Of a stretch of DNA of 64,000 nt, positions 1 through 10,178 are shown in pieces. Below the pieces are notes generated by a model. That model made no database searches. It had not been told where the DNA came from and saw nothing but the letters and a program-made list of their open reading frames with translations. Both the position numbers and the translations under genes were made by a program. The DNA comes from Zygnema cylindricum. Taxonomy: Eukaryota; Streptophyta; Zygnematophyceae; Zygnematales; Zygnemataceae. Every line of letters begins with the position of its first letter. Position 1 is the stretch's first letter. The DNA lies in the NCBI GenBank assembly GCA_037447655.1, contig JBBHKE010001618.1:62001-126000 (forward strand), in the 5' to 3' direction.

Positions 1-440
1 GAAAATGATTTGTATATCTAAAACAGAGTAGTTTGTAGAGTAGCGTATTATAATTTAGTGTTCCACTAAGTATATTTTTGTCTGGTAGTCAAATAAGGTT
101 TAGATATACTCACAAGGTTTGGACGTACTCAGTACTGATTCAGTACCTTATCGTCTTGTAGTACAATGCTGTTGTTCCAGGTGTAGACATCAGATTAGTT
201 AGTTCTTAGTAGATACTCCTTGTGAGTATAAATTTTAGGACTTAGTCAATTTTGTATCATCCAGTATTGAGATCTAACTCTCTAAGGGATTGTTTTTGGG
301 AAACTTCTAAGTGTTGTATCTTTTGGTATACACTTTCTATTGTGCTGCAATTTTGGGAATTGTCAAAATACATGTGATACTCTATTATTGTGGATTTTGG
401 TGTTATTTGGACGTTGTGAGTGCTTTTTGTGTTATATCAA
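1..440 (+). repeat. LTR-like repeat, third family, partial copy
   Basis: No convincing gene. Part of this stretch (about 190-420) resembles 34440-34860 and, more weakly, 21700-22000: the phrase TGTGAGTATAAATT, then a TTAGGACTTAG block, then GGGAAAC followed by TATCTTTTGG. I read the three copies as LTRs of one unclassified family. The start is cut by the window edge. Just downstream (from 485) a short Pro/Thr-rich frame beginning MSTSTTPTGPPP could be a gag start, but it stops after 27 residues, so I do not call it a gene. Confidence 0.35.
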
Positions 441-639
441 AGTTGGTTATTTGATAAGATTTGTGGAAGCTATTGCTGAAGTCTATGTCGACATCTACTA
501 CTCCTACTGGACCTCCACCTGCAACTGTGGTTGTAGAACAACAACATAGGCCGGCTTTGAGAAGTTAACCTCGTTTTCCGACCACCTTTTCATTCTATTC
601 AGGATGCACTTCTTCCATTTCATTAGGTCCAGACATGTA

Positions 640-970
640 CCCAGACAAATTATCCCGTTATTTGTCTTAACATACCAGGCTTGCCATCGTTTGCACAGCC
701 TACACTAGTCTCATACCCACACTCTCATGCGTATCCACATAACGGACCGGGCACGGTTCAGAATACTCATACGGGCAGCTTAGAAGAACCTTTTGTTGGA
801 AAACAAGAATACCTTTTACACTTCATTCCGGGCACCACCGCCGCTTTGGGACTCATCGGGTGGCAGCGGTGCACCTTATTGGGTCGTGTCATGGTCCCCC
901 AATCATTGTTATTTGTCTTGGGCATGGGGTTTGTAGCTGATCGATGCACACAGTTCCATCCATCTTAATC
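640..970 (+). pseudogene. C5-DNA methyltransferase C-terminal remnant
   Basis: The frame from about 663 to 968 aligns residue by residue with the C-terminal third of the DNMT at 12368-13834. Shared words are PTLVSYPHSHAY (copy 2: PTLVSFPHSHAY), a GTTAA block (copy 2: ETTAAPG) and LQRCSLIGQ-like WQRCTLLG. These correspond to the target-recognition region and motifs IX-X. The catalytic PCQ region is absent. The fragment lies upstream of RT, as in copy 2, so the DNMT was already part of pol when the two copies diverged. Confidence 0.75.
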
Positions 971-1479
971 TACTAGGGGTGGGCATTCACCATTTAAACA
1001 TACAGCATCTAAGTCCTCACCTTCTCATCGGGGTACAACTTTTCAGCCCTCACTTTTTCCTTCCTCTGCGAAGTGTGACAATGATCACACTATTTATGAT
1101 TTTTTGGAACCTAGTCACATGAGTTGGTCACTCGTAGCATACACCGCTGCTAGATCCCATGTACCGTTACAGGCATCCCCACAGTAGACAGCTGCATTTC
1201 CATCTAGAAGTTGGCATCTATCAGTAAATTGTTTACATCAACTTCCAGTCGAGTATGAGTTGGGATACTCCTTGATAGCTGATCAACAGCTGACATTGGC
1301 ATAGGCCATGGAAGCCATGACCATTAACACGCCTGAAAAACTAACATAGAAATACGAACAGGACTAACAAAAACTGAACACGAAATTTAAGATGGAGTCA
1401 TAAACTGACATATAGATGTGTTTGCTTTCTCCATGAAAGACTTAGGTTGACACACTAATTACAAAATGTGTATTGAGTT

Positions 1480-2330
1480 AGAAGATGACAGACCGAAATT
1501 CAAGGTAAAGCATCGTCTATCATAAACTGAATGGGAATCCGTAGACAAAAGATGCGCAAAAATAAAAGAGGCAGGTCTGCTTTATAGGTCCGATTCCACT
1601 TTTGCGGCGCCCACCGTCATGCCTCGTAAAAAAGATGCAGAGGGGAATTTTACAAATTGTCGCATGTGTGGGGACTATCGAGAACTAAATTCACGTATAA
1701 TCTAGGACCGACATCTAATGCCGTTGGCAAAGGACATTTTTAATCATGTAGGAGGAGCTTAATATTTTAGCATCCTAGATTTGCAACAAGGGTTCAATCA
1801 AATCGAAATAGAAGGAAAAGATCAACACAAAACTGCATTTTGGGGTTGTGATAGATGTTGGGAACGGGCAATTATGCCTTTTGGAATGAATAATGCACTT
1901 GCAGTGTTCCAGCAGGTCATAGACTCAGTCTTGAGGGGATGTAAGTTTGCCCGTTGCTATATCAATGATTTAAACATCGCCTCCTCCACTATTGAGGAAC
2001 ATGCAAAGCATATAAAGTGGGTGTTGAAGGAATAAAAAAATGTAGGACTGAAATGTCACTTTGCCAAATGCACCTTCGAGGCCGAAGGAGTGCCATATCT
2101 TGGGCATTTTATCTCATCTGAGGGAATTACCTCGCTATAAGTCAAACTCGAAGCTATTAGTAAACTATCGGCTCCAATTGATTGACTAGCTTCGTGCATT
2201 CTTAGGATTAGCTAATTATTAGCGGCGGTTTGTTCCTAGTTTCAGTACACTTGCATCTTCATTGAACAAACTCTTCAAGAAATCAATCTTTTTTCGCGTG
2301 GGGACCCGCTCAGATCAAAGCTTTTCAAGG
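1480..2330 (+). pseudogene. Gypsy reverse transcriptase, degraded
   Basis: Translations show the RT landmarks RMCGDYRELN, LDLQQGFNQI, the MPFGMNNA block and a catalytic-box remnant CYINDLN. The expected Y-x-D-D reads YIND, so the second aspartate has been lost or shifted. Several stops interrupt the frame, for example one in the segment after ELNSRII and one in the GGA..YF segment. The longest uninterrupted piece is 1781-2035. It cannot make an active RT. Confidence 0.85.
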
Positions 2331-3515
2331 ATTAAAGAATGCGCTGTCCACGGCCCCCATTCTCCGACTTCAAAATAATAAATTACCATTTTGCCTACAG
2401 ACTGACTTCGGTAAGCCCGACACTGCGGCCATCCTATCTCAACCCAAACTCACAGGTGAGGAATATGTGGTGGCTTATGCGAGTCGAAGCAATAATCAAG
2501 CGCAATCAAATTACAGTAGTTACAAGGGAGAACACCTTGCCGCAGTTTGGGGTATCGTGCATTTCCGACATTATCTCTATGGCAAGCCTTTCACCTTTCT
2601 TACTAACCATCAACCATTGCATTGGCTTATGACCAATGACAAGGTGTCTGGCAAATTAGCCTGTTGGGCTCTTATTTTACAAGAATATGATATAGAAATA
2701 ATCCATCGACCCGGGCTCCTCTGTTTGAATGTTGACGGGCTCTCCATGAACCCTTTGCCCCACTCGGTTGATAACGCTGTACGAGAGGATTTTGATGGCA
2801 AAAGAGTGGTCGCCTTATCGGCTAGAGCGCATCTGATTTACAGTTTTGTAGCTCCCTCAACTCACAAGATCGACCACGGTTCATGGCGGGACAACACTTT
2901 GATTCGCTTTCTATCTACTCAGTCTTTTCTAGTGGGCACCCTACCAACAGAAGAGGGGTTTGTTCGTAAGAGATCTCAAAGCTATTTGCGGATGGGTGGC
3001 TCATCCATTTGTCTTCTAGCAGACGGGAGTGATCAGCATGTTCCCCGGCCGACAAAACGATTATCACTCATTAACTAGATCCATACTGATCTTGGACATT
3101 ACGGCATAAAACGGACTCTGAATTTGGTACAGGCGCGTTATTGGTGGTCGGGCAAGCAAAGCCGACATGGCGTCAGTATCGCAAGAATGCAGTACATGCG
3201 ACCGGTTACGAATCTTGTATTCTAACCAGTAAACTACACTTCAACACTTGCCTATTCAGGGTCTCTTTTAGAGGTGGTCATGCGACTTGGCCGGACCCTA
3301 CTTAATCTCTCAAAGGGGCAAGCAATACATAATGATTATGATCGAGAATTTGAGCAAATAGGTGGAAGTTGTCACCCTTTCGCATAAAACAACCAAACTT
3401 ACTACTGCAGTTTTTAAGGAACACGTGCTCCTCCGATATGGAGACCCCGCGGAAGTTCTTACCAAACAAGGAATCGAGTTTTGGGGCGACTTCTAGGAGA
3501 TGTTGGACGAGGCAC
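2331..3515 (+). pseudogene. Gypsy RNase H and integrase N-part, degraded
   Basis: 2467-3078 is open and encodes the gypsy RNase H region (VVAYASRS, GEHLAAVWGI, FLTNHQPLHWL, HRPG..LNVDGLS). A decayed zinc-binding segment and an integrase core follow (MIMIENLSK, EVLTKQGIEFWGDF). The second catalytic aspartate of the usual TDQGSEF box reads TKQGIEF, so the active site is broken. The coding sequence halts at AGGCACT (3510-3516), where the solo LTR begins, and resumes at 4608. Confidence 0.8.
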
Positions 3516-4607
3516 TGAAATTCTATGGGCTTCATTGCCCACAGAATTCGCAGATCCAAAAAAAGCTAATCTAGATAGTGCCGACTCCAAGTTGATATAA
3601 ACCCAAATGAATGATCCCTTTAAAATCAAAACCCCAATACAACTTCACCCTTGTGAAGATAAGACCCTGTGTGTGCTCAGTTCCAACACAAAATGCAAAG
3701 CTTGAATATGTGTTTTGGACAGTATTCCCCACATTGACTTTCCCACTGAATAAGTGCCACCCTGACACGCAAAAACCTCTGACCGACTAAAACCTTGTGT
3801 AGCGTAGACTCCCTTGAGTCCATAGCAAAAAGAGTCACGGAATTTGCTCACCCGAGCATTAAGTTATGGCCGGTTAAAGATGACCTTTATAGTTACAAGC
3901 TCTCTTATAGAGAGGTACCTAAATATTACTAAGTCTTGGTCTGCCTACTCACGACTACCTACTACTTAACCCTAGTCCAATAAGAACACTATATAGTACA
4001 AGAAGGTACGATGGGCGATGTACTTATTGTACCTCCATTGTACTACATGGTCTACAAGGTGACATGTGCCAAATCGGGAGCCATGGTTCCTCTTCCTATC
4101 TTCTCTGGTGTCAAATAATGTGGCTCCACGTGGCACCGCGTGACGCTTTCCCCAAAGGTCGCCGAAAGGTTATTGCGGGTGGCGGCTGTAATGGTGGCCG
4201 CCCGATCTATTGTATTTACACGGCTTCGATTCACTTCCATGCATCAATTGATTAATGCGCGTTTTCGTTAGTCTGCTGCGAATTAGTCCTTTGAATCAAT
4301 AGCTAAATATGCGTGAAACGTCTCACGTGTATCGTTTCGATAGTAACTAAATGGATAAGGCGTTGGTGTATTTAGTAGCCTATAGACCGGCTCAAATCCG
4401 TCAGCAGCAGATTTTGCTAAAACTAGTAAAATACTTTCTAATTCATTCCTCATTCTTCTAAATGATGCGCAAACATAGCGTAGCCTTTGGTCATCTCTTT
4501 ATCTCTCTTACATTCTAACTAAAATATAGAAGTGAACTATTAGTCACCTTTTCAAAGATTCTATTTATTTTCCAATACAGCACCTAGAAAATACATAAAT
4601 TTCAATA
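3516..4607 (-). mobile_element. Copia solo LTR in integrase, 5-bp target duplication
   Basis: About 1,092 bp beginning TGAAATTC and ending TTTCAATA. It resembles the copia LTRs at 24059-25115, 29472-30523 and 31350-32230 in the same orientation, sharing the GACTCCCTTGAGTC block, CCCACTGAATAA and the terminal CCTAGAAAATAC. GGCAC occurs directly on both sides (3511-3515 and 4608-4612), the 5-bp duplication expected for an LTR element. Removing it rejoins the gypsy integrase. It holds no gene; the small frames inside are chance. Confidence 0.75.
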
Positions 4608-4810
4608 GGCACTAATCAATCATCGAGGAATGAGCCGTGATCATCCTCAAGTAGACGGTTTGGCAGAAAGGGTTGTTCAAACATTCAAGCGGGCTTTGCA
4701 TAAACACTGCTTGGAAAAACAAATTTCGGTTTGGGATGAGTCTTTGGGATACATTGTTATGGGGTATTGCATTTGTGTTCAAGCCAGTTTGGCAGATATT
4801 AGTCCCTAAA
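4608..4810 (+). pseudogene. Gypsy integrase, continuation after solo LTR
   Basis: Encodes SRDHPQVDGLAERVVQTFKR and the following block, the third catalytic region (glutamate of the DDE triad) of a gypsy integrase. The equivalent in copy 2 is HPQAEGLAERCVQTVKR at about 10110-10150. Homology fades at about 4800 (LADIS), where the DNA becomes A-rich and then joins a copia fragment. Confidence 0.75.
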
Positions 4811-5028
4811 AAACCCAAAAAAACCCTAAAAACCGAAATTTCATCCTTACTTACCTGACTTGGATTTTCCTTTACTTTTTGCTTAGTCTATCTGTTTGGG
4901 ATGATTTGCTTTTTTGGGCAGATTCATTTATTATTTCTTGCTTTAATATGTTTTACTCTCTGGTGTGGTCACGTCAACTATACATATGTAATGGTCATCC
5001 ATTTTCTTGAGTTTATCGGCAACATAAG

Positions 5029-5433
5029 TTGGATTTGATGCATGCCATTTACGGTTATATCGTCATGCACGACAATCTTGATAATACCATTGAGAAGTAC
5101 AAAGCTAGACTAGTAGCAAAGGGTTTTACTCAAAAGGAGGGGATTGACTATGAAAAGACATTTGCACCAGTGGTACGCTTTCCCTTTATAAGGATTCTAC
5201 TAGAGCGCAAGACATGGAAATTTATCATATGGATATCAAAACTGCCTTCCTCAATGGTGAGTTAGAGAAAGATATTTTTATGAGGCACTTAGAAGGATTT
5301 GTGGAGAAGTTGAGGAGAGTAAAGTTTGCAGACTTGTTAAGTCTCTATATGGGCTGAAACAGACGCCTTAACAATGGAACAAGAAACAGGACGAATTCCT
5401 AACCAATCTGGGATATGTAAGAATCAGTTTTGA

Positions 5434-5467
<34 letters not shown>

Positions 5468-6480
5468 TGAAGTGAAAAGAGGATCATTTTTATTCCTGTC
5501 TACGTGGATGATTTGCTGGTATTGAGTGAGTCTATATAAAATATCAATATGCTCAAGAAAGATTTAAGAAGCAGGTTTGATATGAAAGACTTAGGAGAGG
5601 CAAGATATATAATAGGAATTTAAATAGAAAGAGATGGGGAGAAATGAATAATCATATTAACTCAGAAAGACGCAATCGTAAATATGTTAGAAAAAATTTA
5701 GATGGATAAACGAAACTGTTGTACCACTCCCATGGACTTTAAAAATATAAGTGATGGGAGTGTAGAAAGAGGTGTGATCATTCTTGATAAAAAAATAAGC
5801 TCAAGAGAGAGAGAGTTTATGAAATCAATTCTTATAGACAGGTCATTGGGCTTCGATTTTTATGAATTGTAGCAAAACAGACATAGTTACATCAGTAGGA
5901 ATGCTCATTAAGATTCTTAATGATCCTCGGAAGAAAGATGAGGAGGCAACCAAAAGGGTCATGAGATATGTGATATGAACTAAGGACCTTAGGTTATATG
6001 TGGGAGGGAAAAATAATGAAATCACCACTTGGAATGATGCCAGCTATGGGGATGCTCCTATGAGAAGATGTACATCTGGATATGTTTTGTATGTTGGAAA
6101 TGGGGCTTGTTATAGGCGCAGTAAGCAACAAAAGGTGGTTTCTCAGTCCACTAGGGAGGCTTATTACATGGCCTCTTGTTCTGCAGTCAAGAACTGATGT
6201 GGGTGAAGTCTCTTTTGCAAAAACTTGAGTTCATGAAAGTTGGAATTCATAAAGTGTTTTGTGATAACCAGGCTACCTTTGCAAGTGCAACCGATCTAAA
6301 CACAATTTCAAAGCTAAGCATATGGATATAAGGCTAAGATTTGTAAGAGAGAAAGTTGAAAACAAAATTTTTATATTGGAGTATAAACCAGATGGGGAAA
6401 TGGTAGCACATATCATGACAAAAACAGTCCCATCTCCTAAACTAAAATTTTGTAGAGAAATGTGTTGACTTAAAAAAAAT
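5029..6480 (+). pseudogene. Copia RT and RNase H, plus-strand element, degraded
   Basis: Starts with the copia RT block ([28 protein letters not shown]), continues through YVDDLLVLS at about 5500-5530 and reaches the RNase H domain (TTWNDASYGDAPMRRC, SGYVLYVG, SKQQKVVSQS) before a polypurine tract. There are many frameshifts and stops. It is close to copia J at 25129-26612 (for example SGYVLYVG, SKQQKV, KHMDIRL). Nothing upstream of RT is recognisable, so the 5' half is missing. Confidence 0.85.
5437..5464. repeat. (AT)n microsatellite
   Basis: A pure AT dinucleotide run of about 28 bases inside the degraded copia RT. It expands what should be a short stretch before the YVDD box. Confidence 0.95.
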
Positions 6481-6482
6481 GA

Positions 6483-7480
6483 CTAGAAAATAAAGGGAGT
6501 GCTAAAATGAGAGGTGTTTATTGTATTTCTAAGGTCAAAATAGGTTAGAATGTAGCAAAATAAAAAGGGTCATATTTTTGCGGTTAGGTTCTATCTTTCC
6601 CTCTCCAGTCTTCACACTTGTTTTAGTCACTGAATACTGATGAGAGAGAGAGCTAGAGCCATGACTGACTAAGCAACCAGATGAGAGAATAAGAATTAGC
6701 TCTTAGCAAAAAGATGACAGACCAAGGATTTGATCATGGTCCCTACAGTTCACCGAAATAGCCGGCAGTCTTTTCATATAGTCTATGACCATTGCCATGG
6801 TATTTAGGGTTTGATAACTACTTAAACATGAACTAATGGAGTAAGACGATTTATGGAATTGTGAGACCTGTAACATAAAATCACTTAAATATTTGTTAGG
6901 CGTACGGATTACACAAAATTCAATAGTACAGATATTTAATTTCAACAGCGCACATTAAAAGCTAGTTAACATCGAATGGCCCACATCCAAGTCGCCATTG
7001 CGGAATGGCCGTCTTTGTTGTTTTTTTTCATTACGTCATCAAACGACACATGGCGACCTTCTAGTGGACCGTAGAATTCACGAGAAGAACGGAGAGAAGT
7101 CTAGAGGTGATTAACGTCCCCTCTATGGCTATTGTACAGTGGTTGTATAAGAAGTACATCGGCTATTTTACCTTCTTGTATCGTATAGCCATTCGATTGG
7201 CCGCGTATCCAGAACTATGAGGTTTAGATAGGGGTTTAGGAATCCAAATATTTTTGTAGATAGCCGCCTCTCTCTCTCAGAGTTTGTAAAAAACCTGACA
7301 TCTTTGCCACTTGATAATTAATCGTCGGGTTGGGCGTTTTGAGCAATTCTTTTTGCCCCAGACTCAAGGGAGTTCAAGCTACACAGGGGTGTAGTATGTA
7401 AGAGTCTTGCATGCCAGGGTGAGAGTTTTTCAGAGTGAAAGAGAGGCACAAAGAATTATCATATAGGCTTCAAGTAAGTT
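6483..7480 (+). repeat. Copia polypurine tract and 3' LTR
   Basis: AGAAAATAAAGGGAG directly precedes TGCTAAAATG (about 6500), just as AGAAAATAAGAGGAG precedes TGTAGAAATT in copia J read on its own strand. The following kilobase shares several blocks with the reverse complement of the copia J LTR, including GAGCTAGAGCCATG and the CTCAAGGGAGT segment. The far end is uncertain: it fades at about 7440-7480, where copia I coding sequence on the other strand begins. Confidence 0.6.
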
Positions 7481-7481
7481 G

Positions 7482-7583
7482 TCAATTGCGTGCACTAAGA
7501 TCCTGTTTTAGTTTGAAAATTTTCTTTAAGGACTTGCTTAATACTAACAAATCATCTACATAAATACCAATGAAGATCACTCC
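7482..7583 (-). pseudogene. Copia I reverse transcriptase fragment (YVDD box)
   Basis: Minus-strand translation reads GVIFIGIYVDDLLVLSKSLK and then FKLKQDL. This matches the copia J RT block IFIAICVDDLLVLSKSMEK. The upstream half of the same RT continues at 20329 on the other side of the gypsy element, so this is copia I interrupted by that insertion. The catalytic YVDD is intact here. The rest of copia I (RNase H and 3' LTR) is missing to the left. Confidence 0.85.
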
Positions 7584-7587
7584 ATTC

Positions 7588-9035
7588 TGTCGAGCGTGCC
7601 CGAGAAACACAAGGGAAAGGCCCGCTGCCCGGAATGGCCGGTCTCGGCGTCCTGCAAAGAACCCACCAATGCTAATGCTTCCTATAGTAATGATTATGCC
7701 CACTGATGTCCCCATCCCTCCAAATAGGCATGCATGCACGGGTAGGGAATAGGGATGAGTGCATGGGAAGGCGAAAAGATATCCCCTCCCCCCTTACCTT
7801 CCCCATTAAGCCGGGGAAAGGGGTTGGGTTCGCGGTAATCGGGTCGGTGCTCCAATTTCGTGCTTCATCCACAGGAAGTCTATAGCATTCGTTCCCTCAA
7901 AACCCACTGTTTTGATGCCAAGAAATTGCAGTTTTACTCCGGGAAGTCCCCGCCAAAGCAAAAGAGACTACAAGTGAAGACACAAACGCACTACCACGTG
8001 GACATAGAAAAATAAATAGGAATGGCTGTTTCAGATTTAACAATATCACCTTGACCACAGAAATAAAATATAAGATGGAAGATTTCAAAGATGGCGAAGC
8101 AAGCTTAACCTACCCCGGTAATTTACGATGACAATGGGAGAAAGGCGAAATCTCTCCTGATGGCAGTGTAAATAGGTATGGTACTCCTTCAACCCTCGGT
8201 GTCCGCAGCTCAGAACCAACAGTACTCTTCTCAGTTTCAAGCAGCGAAAAATCCAAAAATCACCCAAAGTGGTGGTAGTGCCAACCACCAGCGCGAACTA
8301 TGATTCCCAAAATGGACAAATCCAAAACAGAGATGGCAATAGAGTCAAACAACACAAAGATTCTCCAAAAGAAGGTTTGTTGGAATTTATGAGGGTTTTC
8401 ACAGGAGACAGTACTGAAAAGAAACCTGTCTCCTTCGGCCCCAAGCGCCTTATACATCAAAGTTTGTCCAAAATCAGGTCCAAAAGTCAAACCTACGCTA
8501 TCAGCCAATGAGGGACCAGCAACGGCAATCAAACTGACATAAGACAAAATAATGTGTACTACTCTTGGGGCAAAAAGTTGGACCTCTGACCACGGCTAGA
8601 TTCGCGGCCGGAAGTTATTATTTCTTCCACAGTTTTTAAGACAAAGTACTAAAAAGACACGTAAGTGCCAAGCTTTGACTTAATGTAATTAATTAACCAC
8701 TGGTCAACTGAATCTGAACTGAATTGCTACAGACAGCTAACAGCAAAATCTAGATTACAGTCCGGAAGTCTACGTGGCAATCCACAATGTACCCTCCACT
8801 AGGGCTGGTGGAAGCTAGTACTATGTGACGGAACTGCGATCTTTTAGACGGTAGAACTTTGTCGTCCAGCCTCCGTTAGGCACGAAACAAAGTGCGTCTT
8901 GTTCAGTAGAGGAAATCTTCAATCCTTCCACCAGATTGCGCTGGCTTCTCCGTAATTTGAGAATAGTACGGGTCGGAAGGGTACGGAAATCCTCGGTAAT
9001 ATAGAAGTGTGCCTAAAAAGCACTTGAGCTTGACA
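7588..9035 (-). repeat. Gypsy terminal repeat, parts A and B (element 3' end)
   Basis: On the element strand this begins TGTCAAGC (9035) and ends GCTCGACA (7588): TG...CA with imperfect short inverted ends, as in an LTR. Part B (7860-9035) is a close direct copy of 19174-20324, which lacks about 30 bases found here near 8115-8145. Part A (7588-7859) is a close copy of 9038-9307. No gene; small frames inside are incidental. Confidence 0.7.
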
Positions 9036-9037
9036 GC

Positions 9038-9307
9038 TGTCGAGCTTGCCCGAGAAACACAAGGGAAGGGCCCGCTGCCCGGAATGGCCGGTCTCGGCGT
9101 CCTGCAAAGAACCCACCAATGCTAATGCTTCCCATAGTAATGATTATGCCCACTGCTGACCCCATCCCTCCAAATAGGCATGCATGCACAGGTAGGGAAT
9201 AGGGATGAGTGCATGGGGAAGCGAAAAGATCTCCCCTCCCCTTTATTTTCCCTATGAAGCCGGGGAAAGGGGTTGGGTTCTTAGTAATCAGGTCGGTGCT
9301 CCAATTT
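9038..9307 (-). repeat. Extra copy (A') of terminal repeat part A
   Basis: A 270-bp direct copy of 7588-7859, starting TGTCGAGC and ending CCAATTT, two bases (GC) from the end of part B. Just beyond it lies C7 (9308-9314), which on the element strand makes a polypurine tract (AAGAG followed by G7), a plausible plus-strand primer. The resulting order, internal region then A', B, A, is not that of a normal two-LTR element. Confidence 0.75.
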
Positions 9308-9347
9308 CCCCCCCTCTTAGTCAATCGTGACTAAGAAAAAGAAACAG

Positions 9348-10178
9348 TTACCCGCCCAATTCACAGTTCCCGCAGAACCATGGACTGGGGGATGGAGGGT
9401 GTGGTTCCCATGAGGAGGGTAGACAAGCTGGATGCCAGTACTGCCCGCACTGATGGCAGACTAAGATTTCGTGCTGCTGGGAGGACAAGTTGCAGGATGA
9501 TGAACAGGAAGGAGGATCTGCAAAGTAAGTCAAATGGAAAGTGGGGTCGTCTTCTAATCCTCGGAGGTGACAAGGGGCCACATTGATTTGATTCTCTTTA
9601 ATTCTTCGCCCATCTTTCCCCTCCAAAGTCAGAACTCCCTTATTTGAAACTTCCACCACTTTTAAGATTACCCGCCCGGCAGAAATGTCAAGCGTGTCCT
9701 TTTTCTGTTGCATGCGATACACAAAGTCTCCCGGCATAAATCGTCGCTGTCGGGGCACATAATCTCCGCTCCGGCGATGGGAATACCACAATTGATCCCG
9801 GTGTTGTGCCGCCTGTAAATTCCCCATGGCGAGAGGCATCTCCCGGTGGAAAATTTTGGCACGGTCGGCGATCAGTTTTTCGACAGTTCCCTTGTCATCC
9901 ATTGCCGGGAGGACCACAGCTTGGGCAGAGGCAGCCCCAGGCAGAATGGGATGTCGTCCGAATAAAATGAAGTAAGGGCTGTAGGAGTGAAGAGAAGCCT
10001 GTCTGCTGAATCGGTATCCCATGGCAATCCAAGGCACCCTTCGGTCCCACTCTCCCAAGTCCTCTTCAACTGCATATTTCCGTAGTGACCGCTTCACTGT
10101 CTGTACGCACCTTTCGGCCAAACCTTCGGCTTGGGGGTGGTCGCGGCTGGTAAGTTAATGGTCGATGAGGCATTTCTC
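9348..10178 (-). pseudogene. Gypsy integrase C-terminal half with terminal PHD finger
   Basis: Open from 10121 to a TAA at 9348 (257 aa). It starts at the catalytic-glutamate region (HPQAEGLAER just upstream, then CVQTVKRSLRKY), runs through a long C-terminal domain with GDFVYRMQQ and VLTLEGKDGRR, and ends in a cysteine-rich module at about residues 206-253. The spacing there is C-x3-C-x11-C-x2-C-x4-H-x2-C-x16-C-x2-C, with a WFCGNC ending: a PHD finger (C4HC3 class, two zinc ions). PHD fingers usually read histone H3 tails; a role in integration targeting is inference. Upstream in the same frame a TAG and a TAA (about 10160-10178) separate this from the integrase core, so the enzyme is interrupted. 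Confidence 0.85.

Larger units (their letters stand above)
640..4810 (+). mobile_element. Decayed Ty3/gypsy element with DNMT remnant (copy 1)
   Basis: Plus-strand remains in the order DNMT C-terminus, RT, RNase H, integrase. This matches the pol order of the better preserved minus-strand element at 7588-20324. Many stops and frame changes make it non-functional. Gag, protease and the N-terminal two thirds of the DNMT are not visible, and no LTR of the copy 2 type flanks it. The integrase is split by a copia solo LTR at 3516-4607. It is clearly more diverged than copy 2, so it is an older insertion or a member of another subfamily. Confidence 0.8.

Noticed and set aside
7860-8550. Genes within the gypsy terminal repeat (frames up to 95 codons)
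   Set aside because: The frames are not preserved in the second copy at 19174-20324, which has a deletion through them.
9348-9700. Chromodomain on the gypsy integrase
   Set aside because: Looked for the aromatic-rich chromodomain pattern and did not find it; the terminal module is the cysteine-rich PHD type.
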